Assembly (NCBI GenBank): GCA_013288685.1
Contig: JABDBM010000030.1
Location: 1-42,052, forward strand
From: Bacteroidota bacterium
Lineage (GTDB): Bacteria; Bacteroidota; Bacteroidia; Sphingobacteriales; Sphingobacteriaceae
Direction: 5' to 3'
Length of the DNA stretch: 42,052 bases
Part shown: positions 40,199 through 42,052 of the stretch, in pieces
How the letters are laid out: each line of letters begins with the position of its first letter
How positions within the stretch are numbered: position 1 is the first letter of the stretch
Made by a program: the position numbers and the translations under genes
The notes under the pieces: generated by a model
What the model saw: the letters and a program-made list of their open reading frames with translations, nothing else
Database searches by the model: none
What the model was told of the DNA's origin: nothing

Positions 40199-41059
40199 AT
40201 GACCCGGATAAATCTTCATAAACCCGTCAAGCTAATTGTCATGCTTTGCGTATTATACTTTGGCCTTTCAACCGCCAATGCGCAAAATGGCAAACCCAAA
40301 TTCAAAGTGATAGCCTTTTACACCGGCCGCGAAGACAAGGCACACATCAGCTTTATGCACGAGGCCCATAAATGGTTCGCGAAAATGGCCGCCGAAAATA
40401 ATTTCGCCTACGACTCCACCAAAAACTGGGGCAACATGAATGCTGAATTCCTGAAAAATTACCAGGTGGTACTGTTTTTAGATACCCGCCCCGAAGATCC
40501 CGCACAACGTGCCGCATTCCAAAAATACATGGAAAATGGAGGCGGCTGGCTGGGCTTTCATTTTGCGGCATTTGCCCTTACGCCGTCGGGCGTTCCGGCA
40601 AACTGGGATTGGTATCATAATACATTCTTAGGGTCCGGTCAGTATGTAAGCAATATCTGGCGGCCATCAGCAGCTATTTTAGATGTCGACCAAAACCACC
40701 CGGCAACTAAGGATATGCCCAAAACATTTAAGACATCTCCCAACGAATGGTACCGCTGGGAATTTGACCTGCGTAAAAATCCGGATATCCGGATACTTTG
40801 CTCCATCGATTCGGCAAGTTTTCCATTAGGCACAGGCCCCAAGCAAAGCGAAATATGGCACAGTGGCTATTACCCCGTGGTATGGACCAACAAAAACTAC
40901 AAAATGATTTATTTTAACATGGGCCACAACGATATGGACTACGAACACAAATACGACAATACCGACAAAACCCTGTCGTACACCTTTAGCAGCCCGATGG
41001 AAGCAAAGCTGATATTGGATGCCCTGATGTGGGTGGGAGGAAGTCCGAAAAGTCAGTAA
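40199..41059 (+). CDS. Exported ThuA-like domain protein
   Basis: This 286-residue protein has a signal peptide (about 1-28, ending STANA-Q). The ThuA/class I glutamine-amidotransferase-like fold is shown by KVIAFYTGREDKAHISFMHE, FLKNYQVVLFLDTRPED, FQKYMENGGGWLGFHFAAF, IWHSGYYPVVWTNKNYKMIY and FNMGHNDMDYE. ThuA-like proteins are linked to trehalose and other sugar use, and Bacteroidota often have exported versions near glycan genes; the reaction is not known. ATG 40199 follows 190 bp with no clear promoter. The convergent neighbour also has a related C-terminal domain. Confidence 0.88.
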   Translation: MTRINLHKPVKLIVMLCVLYFGLSTANAQNGKPKFKVIAFYTGREDKAHISFMHEAHKWFAKMAAENNFAYDSTKNWGNMNAEFLKNYQVVLFLDTRPEDPAQRAAFQKYMENGGGWLGFHFAAFALTPSGVPANWDWYHNTFLGSGQYVSNIWRPSAAILDVDQNHPATKDMPKTFKTSPNEWYRWEFDLRKNPDIRILCSIDSASFPLGTGPKQSEIWHSGYYPVVWTNKNYKMIYFNMGHNDMDYEHKYDNTDKTLSYTFSSPMEAKLILDALMWVGGSPKSQ

Positions 41060-41136
41060 AGTCCGAAAAAGTCAGAAAGACGCACACGGAGGTGACACAC
41101 CTTTTTACTTTCCCGACTTTACTGACTTTTCCGACT
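41042..41136. terminator. Inverted repeat of GTCCGAAAA/GTCAGTAAA words between convergent genes
   Basis: AGTCCGAAAAGTCAGTAAAG TC (41042-41063) is matched inversely, 21 of 22 positions, by 41115-41136. The left arm overlaps the last codons of the ThuA gene (SPKSQ). Each arm is made of 9-bp words (GTCCGAAAA, GTCAGTAAA), with more copies next to it. It probably terminates both converging transcripts. Confidence 0.65.
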
Positions 41137-41144
41137 TTCCGGAC

Positions 41145-42052
41145 TCACCTCAGTCCATACTCCGCCACTCTTGTCAATTGCTGCAAATTAGTGGTATTTT
41201 CCGTAATCCAAATCTGTACAAAGCCCGAGCCTTTTGCCGGGTTGAACTTTTTTACCCAGGCCGAGGCCAGGCCATTTTCGTCCCTGCCCAAAACAATATC
41301 CACCTGGTTAGCAGGCAAGCTTAGCGGCGATGCCCAAAAGCCGGTTAATCCCCATTCTTCACCTGTTTTTGTTGGGAATGCCGGTTGGTTACCTTTATAG
41401 GAGCGTAAATCATCGGGGCCGTATTTTATGGACAGTACGCTATCAGCAAATAAATAGCTGCGCAACGATATCGATTTATCTTTAGGATCAGTTTTAAAAA
41501 GCACTGGGTTTATACTAACCACCACTACTTTGCCACCGCCGCTTAAATACTGGCGCAGCAACGATTTTTGGATGCCATCCGTAATTTCGGACGGGAAGAT
41601 ATTACCGGCAAATACTACTACGCTGTTGGCTGCACTATCCGGTTGGTTAAAAAGGGTAGTCAGCTTTTGTTTATCCAATAGTTTATAGCCGTTCTCCGTG
41701 AGATATTGTTTTATCCTGATATCCGTTCCGTATTTATAATAATGGGTAGTTGGATCCCAGTAAACATACTTTTTAGCTTTAATGGGCGAAGCCTGGACGT
41801 TTGTGCCGGGTTTTAAGGCATACAGATACCCGTCATCACAACCAAAATAAAGCAAGCCACCCGAAATAACGGGCGACGAAAATATAGCGCCATCCGTTTG
41901 GTAGCTATTGATTTTTAGGCCGGTTTTAAGGTCCAGGCAGTAAAGTGTCCCCCAATTATTGCAGGCATAAACCCTGTTCCCATCAATAATTGGCGACGAC
42001 CATACCACGTAGGAGGTAACGTATTTCCACAATTGTTTGCCAGTAATTATGT
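41145..42052 (-). CDS. PQQ-like beta-propeller protein with a ThuA-like C-terminal domain, 5' end outside window
   Basis: The open frame runs to the window edge without its true start; at least 302 residues are visible. The first about 75 are two blades of a PQQ/BamB-like propeller (WSSPIIDGNRVYACNNWGTL, FSSPVISGGLLYFGCDDGYL, YALKPG). The remaining 220 look like an alpha/beta domain: a Rossmann-like start (YLTENGYKLLDKQKLTTLFN), then VVVFAGNIFPSE, LRQYLSGGGKVVVVSINPVL and a C-terminal VQIWITENTTNLQQL. The central part, with an ESGGGKV-like turn, resembles the ThuA/amidotransferase fold (inference). It is probably exported. It converges on the ThuA-like gene, so the pair may act on the same glycan or sugar. 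Confidence 0.8.
   Translation of the reverse strand, partial: IITGKQLWKYVTSYVVWSSPIIDGNRVYACNNWGTLYCLDLKTGLKINSYQTDGAIFSSPVISGGLLYFGCDDGYLYALKPGTNVQASPIKAKKYVYWDPTTHYYKYGTDIRIKQYLTENGYKLLDKQKLTTLFNQPDSAANSVVVFAGNIFPSEITDGIQKSLLRQYLSGGGKVVVVSINPVLFKTDPKDKSISLRSYLFADSVLSIKYGPDDLRSYKGNQPAFPTKTGEEWGLTGFWASPLSLPANQVDIVLGRDENGLASAWVKKFNPAKGSGFVQIWITENTTNLQQLTRVAEYGLR

Overview
The window looks like a chromosomal segment of a Bacteroidota bacterium of the Sphingobacteriaceae type (Mucilaginibacter or Pedobacter-like). The evidence is protein style (YceI, DUF72, DUF1345, DUF3570/DUF4266, BlaI/M56 pairs, GH20/GH3 hydrolases, signal peptides ending in A-Q), promoters of the Bacteroidota form TTTG-N17-23-TAnnTTTG, few Shine-Dalgarno sequences, and many intergenic palindromic repeats typical of the group. 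The genus assignment is inference. I saw no rRNA, tRNA, CRISPR array, transposase or prophage gene.

Layout. 1-1.2 kb: 3' end of an ABC exporter and small hypothetical genes. 1.36-5.57 kb (minus strand): an apparent operon of a BlaI-type repressor, an M56 (BlaR1-like) membrane metallopeptidase, and two exported proteins, followed by an intrinsic terminator. The periplasmic tail of the M56 protein and the middles of both exported proteins are built from the same heptad repeats, in an Asp type and an Asn type. The peptidase carries both types and each partner carries one. This is the best candidate for an undescribed system here. 6-12.3 kb: YceI protein, aldo/keto reductase, small conserved protein, alpha/beta hydrolase, KgtP-like 2-oxoglutarate transporter, and a basic-secretory-protein peptidase. 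12.3-15.5 kb: arginine genes (ArgE-like M20 deacylase and argH), split by a four-helix-bundle gene inside a perfect 22-bp inverted repeat, then ywbE. 15.6-21 kb: DUF1345, DUF72, DUF6790-like, acyltransferase-3 and GT39 membrane enzymes, with a 106-bp tandem repeat. 21.3-29.2 kb: glycan degradation (GH20, a clan-A hydrolase resembling GH30, a frameshifted GH3) with ferritin between them. 29.6-33.2 kb: VOC protein, SAM methyltransferase, ICMT-like protein, and a 2-keto-3-deoxy-sugar kinase/aldolase pair overlapping by 4 nt.

33.4-40.0 kb looks like a redox unit. A thioredoxin-like protein, ApbE flavin transferase, DUF4266 lipoprotein and DUF3570 outer-membrane protein are encoded on the plus strand. 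They converge, across a perfect 24-bp terminator hairpin, on a cytochrome b561-type protein and an outer-membrane protein. These last two diverge from an OmpR/histidine-kinase pair, and the shared intergenic region carries three copies of an AATTrCTTCA motif. 40.2-42.05 kb: a ThuA-like protein converging on a truncated PQQ-propeller protein.

Intergenic DNA is rich in two kinds of structure: long nested palindromes (about 5.7, 8.2, 11.3, 21.1 and 29.2 kb), and hairpins built from tandem 7-10 bp words (about 0.4, 13.4/13.9, 15.5, 26.2, 36.4 and 41.1 kb). Function calls rest on motif recognition by eye. No database search or structure prediction was run.
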